The notes under the pieces were generated by a model that was not told where the DNA came from, searched no databases, and saw nothing but the letters and a program-made list of their open reading frames with translations. This document shows positions 1 through 8,161 of a DNA stretch of 64,000 nucleotides, piece by piece. This stretch comes from Candidatus Proelusimicrobium excrementi (GTDB lineage Bacteria > Elusimicrobiota > Elusimicrobia > Elusimicrobiales > Elusimicrobiaceae): NCBI GenBank assembly GCA_934643455.1, contig CAKUBV010000001.1:186001-250000 (forward strand), in the 5' to 3' direction. Position numbers and translations under genes: made by a program. Every line of letters begins with the position of its first letter. Position 1 is the stretch's first letter.

Positions 1-357
1 CTGCGCGCCGGGTACTACTTTGGCTTTTTCCTGCAGTCTGGCCGCTTTGCCGGACAAGGCTTTTAAGTAATTGAGTTTGGCTCTTCTTACTTTACCGATT
101 TTCAATACTTCGATTTTTTCAATCCTGGGGGAATGAAGGGGGAAAATGCGTTCTACGCCTACGCCGAAGGAAACTTTCCTTACGGTAAAGCTTTCGCTTA
201 CGCCTTTGCCTCTTCTGGCGATTACTACGCCGTCAAAAAGCTGGATCCTTTCATTGTCGCCTTCAACTACTTTTACGGATACTCTTACGGTATCGCCCGC
301 TTTGAAGGTCGGCAGGTCTTTCTTTAATTGCGCTGCGGCAATTTCATTCATGTTCAT
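1..357 (-). CDS. rplS: 50S ribosomal protein L19 (bL19), C-terminus cut by window edge
   Basis: Large-subunit ribosomal protein bL19, at the interface of the two ribosomal subunits. The reverse-strand frame from the ATG at 357 stays open for 119 codons to base 1, so nearly all of the usual ~115-residue core is present and only a C-terminal extension is lost. Family stretches visible are [16 protein letters not shown] near the N-terminus and [17 protein letters not shown] near the C-terminus. I chose ATG 357 because AGGAG lies about ten bases upstream; an in-frame ATG also sits at 351. The gene overlaps the end of trmD by 14 bases, so the two are probably translationally coupled. It is the last visible member of the rpsP-khpA-trmD-rplS cluster, an order conserved in many bacteria. 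Confidence 0.95.
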   Translation of the reverse strand, partial: MNMNEIAAAQLKKDLPTFKAGDTVRVSVKVVEGDNERIQLFDGVVIARRGKGVSESFTVRKVSFGVGVERIFPLHSPRIEKIEVLKIGKVRRAKLNYLKALSGKAARLQEKAKVVPGAQ

Positions 358-1096
358 ACTGCTGTTTTCTCCTCTTGAGTCTTTTTTTCTTGGTTTCGCT
401 TGTTTTGAGAGGTCTATTATCAAGCAAGTCCGGCCTTAATTTTTTTGTAATTTTTAAAGCCTCTTTTAACTTCCACTCTTCAATTTCTTTATGATTCCCG
501 CTTAAGAGCACGGCGGGGACTTTTCTTCTCCTCCAAACTTCCGGCCTTGTGTACTGCGGCGCTTCAAGGAGGTTATCCTCAAAACTTTCTTTCGCGGTTA
601 CGTCGTCTTTTGCGAAAGTGCCCGGCTGGAGCCTGGTTACGGCGTCTATCATGACGCAAGCGGCAAGTTCGCCGCCGGTAAGGATAAAGTCGCCTAAAGA
701 GACTTCCAAGTCAATTTCAGGGTAGATTCTCGCGTCTACGCCTTCGTAATGCCCGCAAACAAAAATAATGTGTTTTTCCTTAGCCAGTTCTTTAGCCAGC
801 TTTTGGTTAAACGTTTTGCCGCGCGGGCTTGTCATAACAACCAAAGGATTCGTCCCTTCCGGGGCTTGCTTCTTTAATTGTTTTATGGCCTTATATAGCG
901 GTTCGGCTTTCATTAGCATTCCGGCCCCGCCGCCGTATGGCCTGTCATCGACAGTCTTATGTTTATCTTTAGCAAATATTCTCGGGTTTAAATACCCTAT
1001 TTCTATTACGCCTTTGCGCCTTGTCCTGCCAAGTATGCTGCTTGAAAGATAAGGTTCCATAACTTCCGGAAAAAGGGTAATAATGTCAACTTTCAT
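344..1096 (-). CDS. trmD: tRNA (guanine-37-N1)-methyltransferase
   Basis: Uses S-adenosylmethionine to methylate N1 of G37, next to the anticodon, in tRNAs reading CNN codons, which prevents +1 frameshifting. The 250-residue length is typical of the family. Conserved trefoil-knot (SPOUT) motifs are visible: YGGGAGM around residues 54-60, GHYEGVDAR at 115-123 and [14 protein letters not shown] at 133-146, which form the SAM-binding knot. The C-terminus is lysine/arginine-rich. Its ATG abuts the stop of the KH-domain gene and its stop lies inside the start of rplS, so the cluster is tightly coupled. Nothing looks damaged. Confidence 0.97.
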   Translation of the reverse strand: MKVDIITLFPEVMEPYLSSSILGRTRRKGVIEIGYLNPRIFAKDKHKTVDDRPYGGGAGMLMKAEPLYKAIKQLKKQAPEGTNPLVVMTSPRGKTFNQKLAKELAKEKHIIFVCGHYEGVDARIYPEIDLEVSLGDFILTGGELAACVMIDAVTRLQPGTFAKDDVTAKESFEDNLLEAPQYTRPEVWRRRKVPAVLLSGNHKEIEEWKLKEALKITKKLRPDLLDNRPLKTSETKKKRLKRRKQQYEHE

Positions 1097-1326
1097 TAGT
1101 CTTCCAGTTTAAGGGAAACCTTTTTATTCGCTTTTGCGGCCGCGGCGCTGAGCACCGTCCTTACCGCTTTTATAATACAGCCGTCTTTGCCTATAACCTT
1201 GCCTTTATCGGAAGGATCGACTTTGGCCGTAAGATAAACATTGTTTTGTTCTTCTTTCGCTTCCACCAGCACGCTGTCTTTCTTCGTTGCCAGGGAAGTA
1301 AGCAGGAATATTGCCATTTCTTTCAT
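1096..1326 (-). CDS. khpA: KH-domain RNA-binding protein (KhpA/YlqC family)
   Basis: A 76-residue single KH-domain protein. The nucleic-acid-binding GxxG loop is visible as GKDG in the stretch KVIGKDGCIIKAVRT, which is the family hallmark. Proteins of this size lying between rpsP and trmD are KhpA/YlqC, which in Gram-positives pairs with KhpB/Jag and binds RNA. The partner is not in this window. It shares one base with trmD and lies 30 bases downstream of rpsP, with an AAGGTG-like ribosome site before it. The molecular target in this organism cannot be read from the sequence. Confidence 0.9.
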   Translation of the reverse strand: MKEMAIFLLTSLATKKDSVLVEAKEEQNNVYLTAKVDPSDKGKVIGKDGCIIKAVRTVLSAAAAKANKKVSLKLED

Positions 1327-1355
1327 AAGAACACCTTTATATTAAAGGCAGGCAA

Positions 1356-1598
1356 TTATTTGCTTGCTTTTTTGATTAAAGAGGCCACGGTCTTTGACGG
1401 TATCGCGCCGACTTTTACCCAATGGTTTACTCTTTCAAGGTCGAGCTTAATCTGCTCGCTTTCTTTTACGCAGGGATTGAACGTCCCAAGTACTTCTTTA
1501 GCCTGAGAACCAACCGCGCTTCTTTTTTCCGCAGCCACTACCCTGTATTGGGGTTGGGTGCGTTTGCCGGTTCTCTGGAGTCTGATTACTACTGCCAT
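1356..1598 (-). CDS. rpsP: 30S ribosomal protein S16 (bS16)
   Basis: Small-subunit assembly protein bS16. At 80 residues it is normal in length and begins with the family signature VIRLQRTGKRTQPQYRVV. It has a good ribosome site, AAAGGAG, about seven bases before the ATG. It heads the classic rpsP-khpA-trmD-rplS set. A hairpin lies between it and rpe upstream, which may mark a boundary or a processing point in the longer run of same-strand genes from fmt to rplS. Confidence 0.97.
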   Translation of the reverse strand: MAVVIRLQRTGKRTQPQYRVVAAEKRSAVGSQAKEVLGTFNPCVKESEQIKLDLERVNHWVKVGAIPSKTVASLIKKASK

Positions 1599-1612
1599 TT
1601 TTATCTCCTTTT

Positions 1613-1642
1613 ATTTGCCGTTTTAAACAGAAGACGGCAAAT
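1613..1642 (-). other. Intercistronic hairpin between rpe and rpsP
   Basis: An inverted repeat of eight to nine base pairs (ATTTGCCGT pairing with ACGGCAAAT) with a 12-base loop lies in the 54-base gap. On the minus strand it is not followed by a U run, so it is a poor intrinsic terminator. It may be an RNA processing or stability element, or part of the rpsP leader. Confidence 0.45.
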
Positions 1643-1652
1643 CTTATTTTGT

Positions 1653-2354
1653 TTAAATCGATGTTTCGGCCGCGGCGCGTATATCAGATAACGCTTTTTT
1701 TATATCGCTTTGCCCGAATACGGCGTTCCCCGCCACTAAGGCGTCCGCGCCAGCTTTTACGGCTGCCGAGGCCGTTTCTGCGTTAATGCCGCCGTCAACT
1801 TCAAGCCAAACAGGCCTGCCCGTTTGGGTTATTATATTCCTTACGGCCGATATCTGAGCGGGGCTTGAAGGCAAAAACTTTTGCCCGCCGAAGCCGGGAT
1901 AAACGCTCATAACCAAAATCAAATCAATTAAATCCGCAAAAGGCATAAGCTCTTTAACCGGGGTATCGGGCTTTATTGACACGCCGCATTTTAAACCGCG
2001 CGCCTTAACGTCTTCTAAAAGCTTTTTTAAATTGCCTTTGCTTTCTATATGCAAAGTCAAAGAACTTGCCCCGGCTTTTATAAAAGGTTCAATAAAATCC
2101 GCCGGATTTTCCACCATTAAATGTACGTCCTGAGCCAAACCAGCAAAACCGTCTATCGCTTTTACCGTTGCCGGGCCGAAGCTCAAATTCGGCACGAAAT
2201 GCCCGTCCATAATATCAATGTGGAGCCAGTCCGCACCGGCTTCCTGCGCCTGTTTTATCTTTTCGCCCAAATTCAGCAAATCCGCCGATAATATCGAGGG
2301 CGCAATCGCCGTTTTGCCGGACGGATATTTTGCCGGAACAGGTAAATTTATCAT
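1653..2354 (-). CDS. rpe: Ribulose-phosphate 3-epimerase
   Basis: Interconverts D-ribulose 5-phosphate and D-xylulose 5-phosphate in the non-oxidative pentose phosphate pathway. The (beta/alpha)8 barrel motifs are present: HIDIMDGHFVPNLSFGP in the first fifth (metal-binding His and Asp), the VHLMVENP strand, VMSVYPGFGGQKF in the middle and VDGGINAETA near the C-terminus. At 233 residues it is slightly longer than the usual ~220 because of a short N-terminal extension before the TAIAPSILSADL core start. It overlaps the upstream PASTA gene by four bases (ATGA), so the two are coupled. Confidence 0.96.
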   Translation of the reverse strand: MINLPVPAKYPSGKTAIAPSILSADLLNLGEKIKQAQEAGADWLHIDIMDGHFVPNLSFGPATVKAIDGFAGLAQDVHLMVENPADFIEPFIKAGASSLTLHIESKGNLKKLLEDVKARGLKCGVSIKPDTPVKELMPFADLIDLILVMSVYPGFGGQKFLPSSPAQISAVRNIITQTGRPVWLEVDGGINAETASAAVKAGADALVAGNAVFGQSDIKKALSDIRAAAETSI

Positions 2355-3358
2355 TTCATCTCTTTTTCGCGGACCAAAACGCCGTCCACGTAAATCCTGA
2401 ATTTGGCTTCGCCGCCGTAAGGCACCATTATATCTATCTTTGAGCCGGGCTGTTTAAGCTCGTTTAAAACTTCTCTTTCGCCTATGGCGTCAATCAAAAC
2501 TATTTTGACTCTGTTCTGATTCTTCCCCTGCGGCAATTCATAATAAATGCGGTGAGTCTTTTCGTTTTCAGAAACGGGCCTCGCGCTTACCGTTATGTCT
2601 ATGGAAGACTTCGGCGCGATTTCGCTGTCCGGTTCCGGGTATTGCCTTATTATGGTGCTGTTGGGGAACATTGAATGTTTGTCTTCGGTCAAATTGATTT
2701 CGATATTATGCTCGGAAGCCCAGCGGTTTGCCTCGCGCAGTTGTTTCTGCCTGAAGTCGGGCATTAAAATCTGAGAGGAGAGCGGTTTCCCGCTTGATAT
2801 TACAAGATCTACGGTCTGCCCTTTTGCGGCCAATTCCCCGGCGGCCGGTTTTTGGCTTATTACGTATCCCTTTTCAACCGTCAAAGAAGAAGACGTCAGC
2901 TTGCTGCCCGCAATAAGGTGGCTTTGACGCAAAAGCAGTTCGGCGTTTCTCTGCAATATGCCGGTTACGTCGGGTACTTCAATGTTTTCATTGCCCTGGC
3001 TTATCCAAATGCGGACGACTTTGCCTTCGCGCACAATGGTGCCGGCGGGGGGGACTTGCCTTATAATATGGCCGGAAGGTATCTCCGGCTGGTATTCTTC
3101 CCCTGCTTTTCTTAAAGATAAATTGGCGTTTGCCAAAACGTCTATGGCGACGTCGGCTGACTTCTTTGTTAAATCCGGGACGGTGGTTTCGGCGCGGCTG
3201 TGGACTATGGCCGAAAAGGCCCAGTCGAAAGAAAAGAACGCCACCACCGCCAAAAACGCGCCTATTATGCACAAAACGGCCAAAGCTTTAAAAACCGAAG
3301 CGAAGACTATCGGTTTATCGTCTAAAAAATCCTCTTCCAATTTTTTGTCGTTTCTCAT
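2351..3358 (-). CDS. Membrane-anchored protein with three PASTA domains, no kinase domain
   Basis: A 335-residue protein with a short cytoplasmic N-terminus, one membrane segment at about residues 24-50, and three consecutive PASTA repeats outside the membrane. Repeats start near VPDLTKKSA, VPDVTGILQ and MPDFRQKQ, each about 65-70 residues. The C-terminal ~70 residues form a further domain ending near VDGVLVREKE. PASTA domains bind peptidoglycan fragments or beta-lactams and are best known in PknB-type kinases and PBP2x. Here neither a kinase nor a transpeptidase domain is present, so this is a stand-alone PASTA protein, probably a cell-wall sensor or anchor. It sits between fmt and rpe with gaps of only a few bases or an overlap, but this gives no functional clue. 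Confidence 0.88.
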   Translation of the reverse strand: MRNDKKLEEDFLDDKPIVFASVFKALAVLCIIGAFLAVVAFFSFDWAFSAIVHSRAETTVPDLTKKSADVAIDVLANANLSLRKAGEEYQPEIPSGHIIRQVPPAGTIVREGKVVRIWISQGNENIEVPDVTGILQRNAELLLRQSHLIAGSKLTSSSLTVEKGYVISQKPAAGELAAKGQTVDLVISSGKPLSSQILMPDFRQKQLREANRWASEHNIEINLTEDKHSMFPNSTIIRQYPEPDSEIAPKSSIDITVSARPVSENEKTHRIYYELPQGKNQNRVKIVLIDAIGEREVLNELKQPGSKIDIMVPYGGEAKFRIYVDGVLVREKEMK

Positions 3359-3361
3359 AAA

Positions 3362-4300
3362 TTATTCAAAAAAGAAATCTCCGGCAGCAATCTTCCTGCC
3401 GTTTAAATATGCCCCTGCCGTCATAATATTCTTGCCCGCAGGGCGCAGCGTCTTGATAAATAAAACGCCCTCTTTACATTGTACAAAAAAGCCTTTATTC
3501 CTTTCAATCATAACTATTTGCCCGGGCCGCATATCGGATTTAATGTCCGAAAGTTCCGTTTCTATAAGCTGCATACTCTGGCCTTCTTTCGTATTGGCTT
3601 TGGCATAGGCCGGCATGGCCGCGGCCAAGCCCCGCACCGTATTGTGTATTTGACGGGCGGACATTTCTTTAAAACTAAGCAATGTTTGTTCCTTGCTTAT
3701 TGAGGGTGCCAAAGTAACCTCGCCTTTTTGCTCGTTTTTTATTATTTTGCCTTCTTCAATATCGGATATTACTTTGCGCAACGCCGTTTTGCCCAAATTG
3801 ATAAGCTTGGGGAAAAGCGTTTTTGCATCGTCTTGCGGCAAGATAGGGCAGGGCAGGAGCGCGGCAAGCGGGCCGTCGTCCAAACCCTCGTTAATCCAAA
3901 ATGCGCTGACGCCGGTTTCTTCTTCCCCGTTGAATAGGGCATACTGCACCGGGGCGGCCCCTCTGTAAGCGGGCAGCTTTGAAAAATGAATGTTTAAAAG
4001 GCCCAGGTGCGTGGATTCAAGCGCGGGCTTGCGGAAAATCTTTCCGTAAGCGACAACAACGCCCAAATCGGCGTTTTCTGCTTTGATTGCTTCAACGTTA
4101 TCCTTAAGTTTTTCCGGTGAAATTACTTTAAGCCCCAGTTCAAGAGCCTTTTCCCTTACCGGGCACGGCTTAAGTTTTAGGCCTCTGCCGAAGGGCCTGT
4201 CAGGCTGGGTTACCGCCAAAACCACTTGGGTCAGTTCGTTTAAAAGTTCCAAAAAAGGTACGGCTACGGAAGGCGTGCCGAAAAATACGGTTTTTAACAT
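3362..4300 (-). CDS. fmt: Methionyl-tRNA formyltransferase
   Basis: Transfers a formyl group from 10-formyltetrahydrofolate to initiator Met-tRNA. Motifs fit the family: FFGTPSVAVPFLE at the N-terminus, VVAYGKI, and the formyl-transfer signature LPAYRGAAPVQ near residue 115, followed by the C-terminal tRNA-binding OB-like region. The 312-residue length is typical. On the minus strand a TAAAAT box lies six bases before the ATG and no Shine-Dalgarno is seen, so initiation may be leaderless. A peptide deformylase gene, often adjacent, is absent here. It is the first gene of the minus-strand translation cluster. Confidence 0.96.
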   Translation of the reverse strand: MLKTVFFGTPSVAVPFLELLNELTQVVLAVTQPDRPFGRGLKLKPCPVREKALELGLKVISPEKLKDNVEAIKAENADLGVVVAYGKIFRKPALESTHLGLLNIHFSKLPAYRGAAPVQYALFNGEEETGVSAFWINEGLDDGPLAALLPCPILPQDDAKTLFPKLINLGKTALRKVISDIEEGKIIKNEQKGEVTLAPSISKEQTLLSFKEMSARQIHNTVRGLAAAMPAYAKANTKEGQSMQLIETELSDIKSDMRPGQIVMIERNKGFFVQCKEGVLFIKTLRPAGKNIMTAGAYLNGRKIAAGDFFFE

Positions 4301-4340
4301 ATAAGTATTTTAACATTTTAGAGCGCATTATATATAGGTA

Positions 4341-4402
4341 TTTTGGCCCAGAAGGGCATAGGTCCAAATGCTCTTGCGCTGAAAAAGTATAACTTATAGA
4401 AT
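4341..4402 (+). promoter_or_regulatory. Promoter with conserved upstream element, copy A
   Basis: TTTTGGCCCA (4341-4350), seven bases, ATAGGTC (4358-4364), nine bases, TTGCGC as a weak -35 (4374-4379), 17 bases, TAGAAT as -10 (4397-4402). The same arrangement with the same spacing occurs at 14352-14414 (minus), 18434-18496 and 24377-24439. It precedes a secreted-protein gene with a normal ribosome site. The upstream bipartite part lies where an activator would bind. Confidence 0.6.
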
Positions 4403-4438
4403 ATCTCTATAAATTTCTAAAAATAAGGAGTGTTACAT

Positions 4439-5065
4439 ATGCCAAAGTATGTCTTTTTTTCGCTTTTCCTTTTATTATCCTGCGGCTTAAGCGCGCAGAC
4501 TTTTTCCTTTAAAGATTCCGCAGATGTTGCGGCTTTTGCAAAATGGGTAAAGGTTTTGGAATCTTCCGGGAAAGGAAAGAACATTTCAAACTCCCTTGAA
4601 GAAAACTTCCGCAAAAACGCCGAAGATAAACAGCTGCTGAACGCGGCTGGCTCAAGTAAAAAATATGCGGATTTGCAAGGAGAAGCCCTTGAAGCCCAGC
4701 TTAAGGAAGATGCGGAAGATCTCCATTATGCTTTGTTTGTAGCTTCAAACGAATATAAAGCCAAAGCCGATAAATATAACAAAGCCGGTTCCGCCGATAA
4801 TCCTTCCGCCGCCAGGAATGCATTTGAGTTTGCCAAGATTTCTAAAGAATATTGGGAAGATATGAATTACGTTTCCTCATTCTTGAAAGAAGTTCAGGAT
4901 AACGGGGCCGACTCCTACGACGTAACTTATTTGCGCAGGGCCGGCGAGCTGATAAACGCAATGACGTTTGCCCTTAACAAAAAATCCGATAAATTTTATA
5001 AGAAATTGAAAGGAGAGTTCGTTTTACTGACGGAAAACGCCGCCGTTTATTTCGCAGAGAAATAA
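4439..5065 (+). CDS. Secreted protein of unknown function
   Basis: A 208-residue protein with a clear Sec signal peptide: MPK, a hydrophobic stretch rich in F and L, then a probable cut after SCGLSA. The mature part is soluble, charged and mostly helical by composition, rich in A, K, E and D (for example KEYWEDMNYVSSFLKEV), with no cysteine and no motif I recognise. I start it at ATG 4439, eight bases after AAGGAG; a GTG at 4430 overlaps that site and is unlikely. It is driven by promoter copy A and followed 25 bases later by another secreted unknown, with which it probably forms an operon. Function unknown; periplasmic or outer-surface location inferred. Confidence 0.8.
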   Translation: MPKYVFFSLFLLLSCGLSAQTFSFKDSADVAAFAKWVKVLESSGKGKNISNSLEENFRKNAEDKQLLNAAGSSKKYADLQGEALEAQLKEDAEDLHYALFVASNEYKAKADKYNKAGSADNPSAARNAFEFAKISKEYWEDMNYVSSFLKEVQDNGADSYDVTYLRRAGELINAMTFALNKKSDKFYKKLKGEFVLLTENAAVYFAEK

Positions 5066-5090
5066 AATTATTATTAATAAGGTGATTGGT

Positions 5091-5855
5091 ATGAAATATT
5101 TTTTAACTTTTTTGGCAGTTTTATTTTTTGTTCCGCTAAATGCTCAGCCCGTTGATTTCGGCCGGTACTCTTCGGCTTTCCTTTTTGATAATTTTTCTTT
5201 CAGTTCGGAAGATTTGATGAACCCCGGGGTTTCTTTGCGCATAAGCGCTTTGCTGAAAGCCAAGTATGCCGAAATTCAAAACAAGCAGGCCGAAAAATCT
5301 TTAAGAACGGCCAATGCCAATAAAGTAAAGAACTTTTTAATACATTATGATTCCAAAATTAAAGCCGCGGCCGGGAATAAAGCTTATCAGTCCAAACTGA
5401 CGGCTTTGAAAAAGAAGCCTATGCCGTATAAAAAGCTTGAAGTTACCTCTTACAATACAATCCCTCAGGCGGAAGACTTCGTTAAACATTTAATGGTTTT
5501 AAGGAATAAATTATGGGATAGAGCCTCCAGATTAAAACTTGTTTATCCCACCGCCGATTTGCCTATAAGATACAGAGGCATTTATGCCGACGAGGATTAT
5601 TCTTCCAAAACTTTAAGAGTTTATTACCGTTACGCCAATCAATGCGTTTACCGTTCTTTGGATTTGGATACTTGCTCTTACGTAGTTTCCGGCCGCGCGG
5701 ACAATATGCTCAGCATTGCGGAAGCAGCCTTGGAAGTGGAAGATATGCCCGTGTTCTACGGCGCGATGGACGAACTTTTGAAAATCCTTAAACAAAGAGT
5801 TAAAAAAGCTTCTCTCAAATATATATTCAGCAATGCCAAACCGCTTGGCATATAG
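5091..5855 (+). CDS. Secreted protein of unknown function
   Basis: A 254-residue protein starting MKYFLTFLAVLFFVPLNAQ, a signal peptide with a probable cut after NAQ or NA. The mature chain is basic and has no recognisable catalytic motif; two cysteines are close together in the C-terminal half (NQCVYRSLDLDTCSYV), so a disulfide is possible. I start at ATG 5091, with AAGGTG seven bases before it; an in-frame GTG at 5082 lies within that site. It follows the previous secreted gene in the same orientation and ends before a strong terminator. It is probably exported with its neighbour. Function unknown. Confidence 0.78.
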   Translation: MKYFLTFLAVLFFVPLNAQPVDFGRYSSAFLFDNFSFSSEDLMNPGVSLRISALLKAKYAEIQNKQAEKSLRTANANKVKNFLIHYDSKIKAAAGNKAYQSKLTALKKKPMPYKKLEVTSYNTIPQAEDFVKHLMVLRNKLWDRASRLKLVYPTADLPIRYRGIYADEDYSSKTLRVYYRYANQCVYRSLDLDTCSYVVSGRADNMLSIAEAALEVEDMPVFYGAMDELLKILKQRVKKASLKYIFSNAKPLGI

Positions 5856-5882
5856 CCGGGCTGAGGCAGAAAATAAAATTTA

Positions 5883-5910
5883 TAAGGCCCCTTTTAAGGG
5901 GCCTTTTTTT
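5883..5910 (+). terminator. Intrinsic terminator of the two secreted-protein genes
   Basis: AAGGCCCC pairs with GGGGCCTT across a short loop and is followed by a run of eight T. It can also act in reverse for the convergent flavin reductase gene. Confidence 0.9.
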
Positions 5911-5954
5911 GTGTCATTAATAATTAAAACCAAAGCGCAAACGGCTTTGAAGGG

Positions 5955-6443
5955 TTACTTTTCCACGGTGTTTACTATCTCGGCAAAGTATATGGTGTGA
6001 TAGTCGTCGTCGGAGTACCAGCGTTCTTTGGTGATTTCGTCCAAAGCGGCGGGTTTCATGTCCGTTTTGTAAAGAACCATGCACTCATAATGCGTGCCTT
6101 TGCAATCTAGCCTGGGAGTGTTTATTTTTTCGCTCTCGGCCGTTTTTAACCCCAAAGCGTCTATTTTGTCGATAGTCCTGCCGGATTTGCTTCCGCAAAG
6201 GGCAAGCGCTTCGCCCATATCCTCATGCGGGATTGTGATTGTAAATTCATTGGATTTATCCAGCAAGTCATGCGTAAACCTGCTTTTGCGCACCATTGCT
6301 ATAAATACGGGCTTGGCCCAAATATTTCCTATTGCGCCCCAGCCTATCGTCATTACGTTTGTCTGCCCGGCGTATTGGCTTGTTATAAAAGCCCCTTTTG
6401 CCAGAATATTAAGGTTTTCTTTTGCGTTTTCGTTATATTTCAT
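5955..6443 (-). CDS. Flavin reductase-like FMN-binding protein
   Basis: A 162-residue split-barrel protein of the flavin reductase-like (DIM6/NTAB) family, which binds FMN and often supplies reduced flavin or has an unknown redox role. The N-terminal GAFITSQYAGQTNVMTIGW and the middle VRKSRFTHDLLDKSNEFTI match the family's FMN-binding region. A purine-rich GGGGG site precedes the ATG. It stands alone, divergent from the SDR gene, so its partner is unknown. The physiological substrate cannot be told from the sequence. Confidence 0.85.
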   Translation of the reverse strand: MKYNENAKENLNILAKGAFITSQYAGQTNVMTIGWGAIGNIWAKPVFIAMVRKSRFTHDLLDKSNEFTITIPHEDMGEALALCGSKSGRTIDKIDALGLKTAESEKINTPRLDCKGTHYECMVLYKTDMKPAALDEITKERWYSDDDYHTIYFAEIVNTVEK

Positions 6444-6513
6444 ATTGTTATCGCCCCCTTATATATTATACCGATATCGGCGGCCTTGTACAGCCTGCTT
6501 TAAAAATCTTTTA

Positions 6514-6526
6514 TATAATTTAAAAT
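6514..6526 (+). promoter_or_regulatory. Promoter placing the start codon at the transcript 5' end
   Basis: TATAAT at 6514-6519 is seven bases before the ATG at 6527, and no Shine-Dalgarno lies between. Transcription should start at or next to the A of the ATG, giving a leaderless mRNA. A -35 at the standard distance is not clear. Confidence 0.5.
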
Positions 6527-7276
6527 ATGAAAAATAACGGTAATGTTCTTATAGCCGGGGCGACTTCCGGCATAGGCAGGGCTTTATGCTTGCTTTATCT
6601 TAAAGAGGGCCGCAAAGTGGCCGTTACCGGGCGCAGAAAAGCTTTGCTTGAAGAGCTTAAATCCTTGTCGCCCGAAAGAGTTTTTACGTATGTTTCGGAT
6701 ATAACTTCTTTAAAATCAGCCTCAGTCATAGAACAAGCCGCGCAGGATATGGGCGGTATCGGAACTATAATAATATGCAGCGGCGTCGGCCATATAAACG
6801 CGGAACTTTCCGCCGGGCCGGAAATTGAAACCGTCAAAACAAATGTGCTTGGCTTTACGGATTTTGCCGCTGCGGCTTATAATTATTTTGCAAATGCTCT
6901 TGCGCATTCGGGCGAAAGTGGAACGCTTGCCGGGATATCGAGTATTGCCTCGTTCAGGGGCTCGGATTTGGCACCCTCTTATTACGCAAGCAAGGCTTAT
7001 GTAAGCAATTATCTTGAGGGGCTTCGCAAAAAGGCCGTCAAAAATAAACTTAAGCTTAATGTCTGTACGGTTATCCCGGGCTTTGTGGATACGGCTTTGG
7101 CGCAGGGCGTCGGCGGTAATGACGGCCTGTTTTGGATTGCGCCGGCAGATAAAGCCGCCGCTCAAATAGCTTCGGCGTTGAGGCGCGGGAAGAATATCGC
7201 ATATATAACGCGCCGCTGGCGTTTGATAGCTTGGCTTTTAAAAATAATTCCCGATTTTATTTATAACAAGATATAA
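6527..7276 (+). CDS. Short-chain dehydrogenase/reductase (SDR family)
   Basis: NAD(P)-dependent oxidoreductase of 249 residues. The Rossmann cofactor motif GATSGIGRA is at residues 11-19, the catalytic YxxxK appears in SYYASKAYVS, with a serine in GISSIASFRG before it. An arginine-rich stretch after the first strand (GRRK) suggests NADPH preference. The C-terminal part (RRWRLIAWLLKIIPDFIY) is hydrophobic and basic, as in SDRs acting near membranes on lipids. The substrate cannot be assigned. It appears to be translated from a leaderless mRNA. Confidence 0.88.
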   Translation: MKNNGNVLIAGATSGIGRALCLLYLKEGRKVAVTGRRKALLEELKSLSPERVFTYVSDITSLKSASVIEQAAQDMGGIGTIIICSGVGHINAELSAGPEIETVKTNVLGFTDFAAAAYNYFANALAHSGESGTLAGISSIASFRGSDLAPSYYASKAYVSNYLEGLRKKAVKNKLKLNVCTVIPGFVDTALAQGVGGNDGLFWIAPADKAAAQIASALRRGKNIAYITRRWRLIAWLLKIIPDFIYNKI

Positions 7277-7282
7277 CGGGTA

Positions 7283-7308
7283 AACCCCCGCATAAGCGGA
7301 GGTTTTTG
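7283..7308 (+). terminator. Terminator after the SDR gene
   Basis: Imperfect stem around CCGC-ATAA-GCGG extended by CCC/GGT pairs and followed by five T, six bases after the SDR stop. Confidence 0.7.
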
Positions 7309-7479
7309 ATATTGCCCGCGTAAGGGTTCTGTTGGTTTTGAAACGCGGTCAAAGCCCGTCAGGCGGGACTTAAGGAAAAATGTTTATGCTTTCGCATAAC
7401 CCCGAACTTTATACCCTTAAGAGACCTGCATTTATAATAATACGCCAAAACCGATAAATTTCAATACCTTGGAGAAATT
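7309..7479. other. 171-base intergenic region with small hairpins, unassigned
   Basis: Contains CCCG-TCAGG-CGGG around 7358-7370 and TTATGC-TTTC-GCATAA near 7384-7400, possibly enclosed by GGGTTC and GAAC. No ORF or known RNA family is recognised. It could be the structured leader of the nucleotidyltransferase gene or a small RNA. Confidence 0.3.
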
Positions 7480-8154
7480 ATGATAAATCCCGAACATTGG
7501 TTCGCCGTTTTTACAGAAAAGCTTAAAGCGGCTTTCGGAGGGCGGCTGCTGTTCGTCGGCTGTCAGGGCAGCTATCGCCGCGGCGAAGCGGACGAAAACA
7601 GTGATATAGACGCCGTAGTCATTTTAGACAAAATCGGTTTTGAAGATTTGGAAAAGTATAAAACGGCCGTGTCGTCCATGCCGGAGGGGGAAAAAGCCTG
7701 CGGCTTCATAAGCGGCGCGGTTGAAATAAAATATTGGGCCGGGCATGAGCTTTTCCAGCTTTATCATGACACTAAAGCCGTATATGGGGATTTAGTGGAT
7801 TTAATTCCGCCTTTAGGCGCAAAAGACGCTGAAGCCGCCGTAAAAAGCGGGGCTCAGGCTCTTTATCACGGAGCGGTGCACTCTTTTTTATATGCGCGGG
7901 ATTTGCCTTTTGTTCTTCAGGAATTCTATAAAGGCGTATTTTTTATATTGCAGGCGGAATATTATCTCCGTTCCGGGGAATATATATTAAAGAAAAGCGA
8001 ACTTATTTCAAAGCTTGAAGGAGAGGAAAAAGAAGTTTTGCAAATATATTCCGCGCGGAAAGAAATTCCTTCTTATCCGCCGGAAAAGGTAAAATATTGC
8101 TGTAAAAAACTTATGGAATTTTGCCGCGGGCGCATAAAAGGCCCGCGCATTTAG
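7480..8154 (+). CDS. Nucleotidyltransferase-fold protein
   Basis: A 224-residue protein with a minimal nucleotidyltransferase core. The motif GS-x10-DxD is visible: G30-S31 in GCQGSYRRGE and the metal-binding acids D42 and D44 in NSDIDAVVIL. The C-terminal part is helical, like the MNT/HEPN-type or aminoglycoside-transferase-type helical domains, with a hydrophobic segment FVLQEFYKGVFFILQAEYY. It has a GGAG ribosome site. It ends seven bases before the MBL gene, so the two form an operon. The substrate (a small molecule, tRNA or protein) is not evident. Confidence 0.72.
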   Translation: MINPEHWFAVFTEKLKAAFGGRLLFVGCQGSYRRGEADENSDIDAVVILDKIGFEDLEKYKTAVSSMPEGEKACGFISGAVEIKYWAGHELFQLYHDTKAVYGDLVDLIPPLGAKDAEAAVKSGAQALYHGAVHSFLYARDLPFVLQEFYKGVFFILQAEYYLRSGEYILKKSELISKLEGEEKEVLQIYSARKEIPSYPPEKVKYCCKKLMEFCRGRIKGPRI

Positions 8155-8161
8155 GCTTATT

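Noticed and set aside
7309..7479. Signal recognition particle RNA
   Set aside because: The conserved GGAA tetraloop and asymmetric loop sequences are absent.
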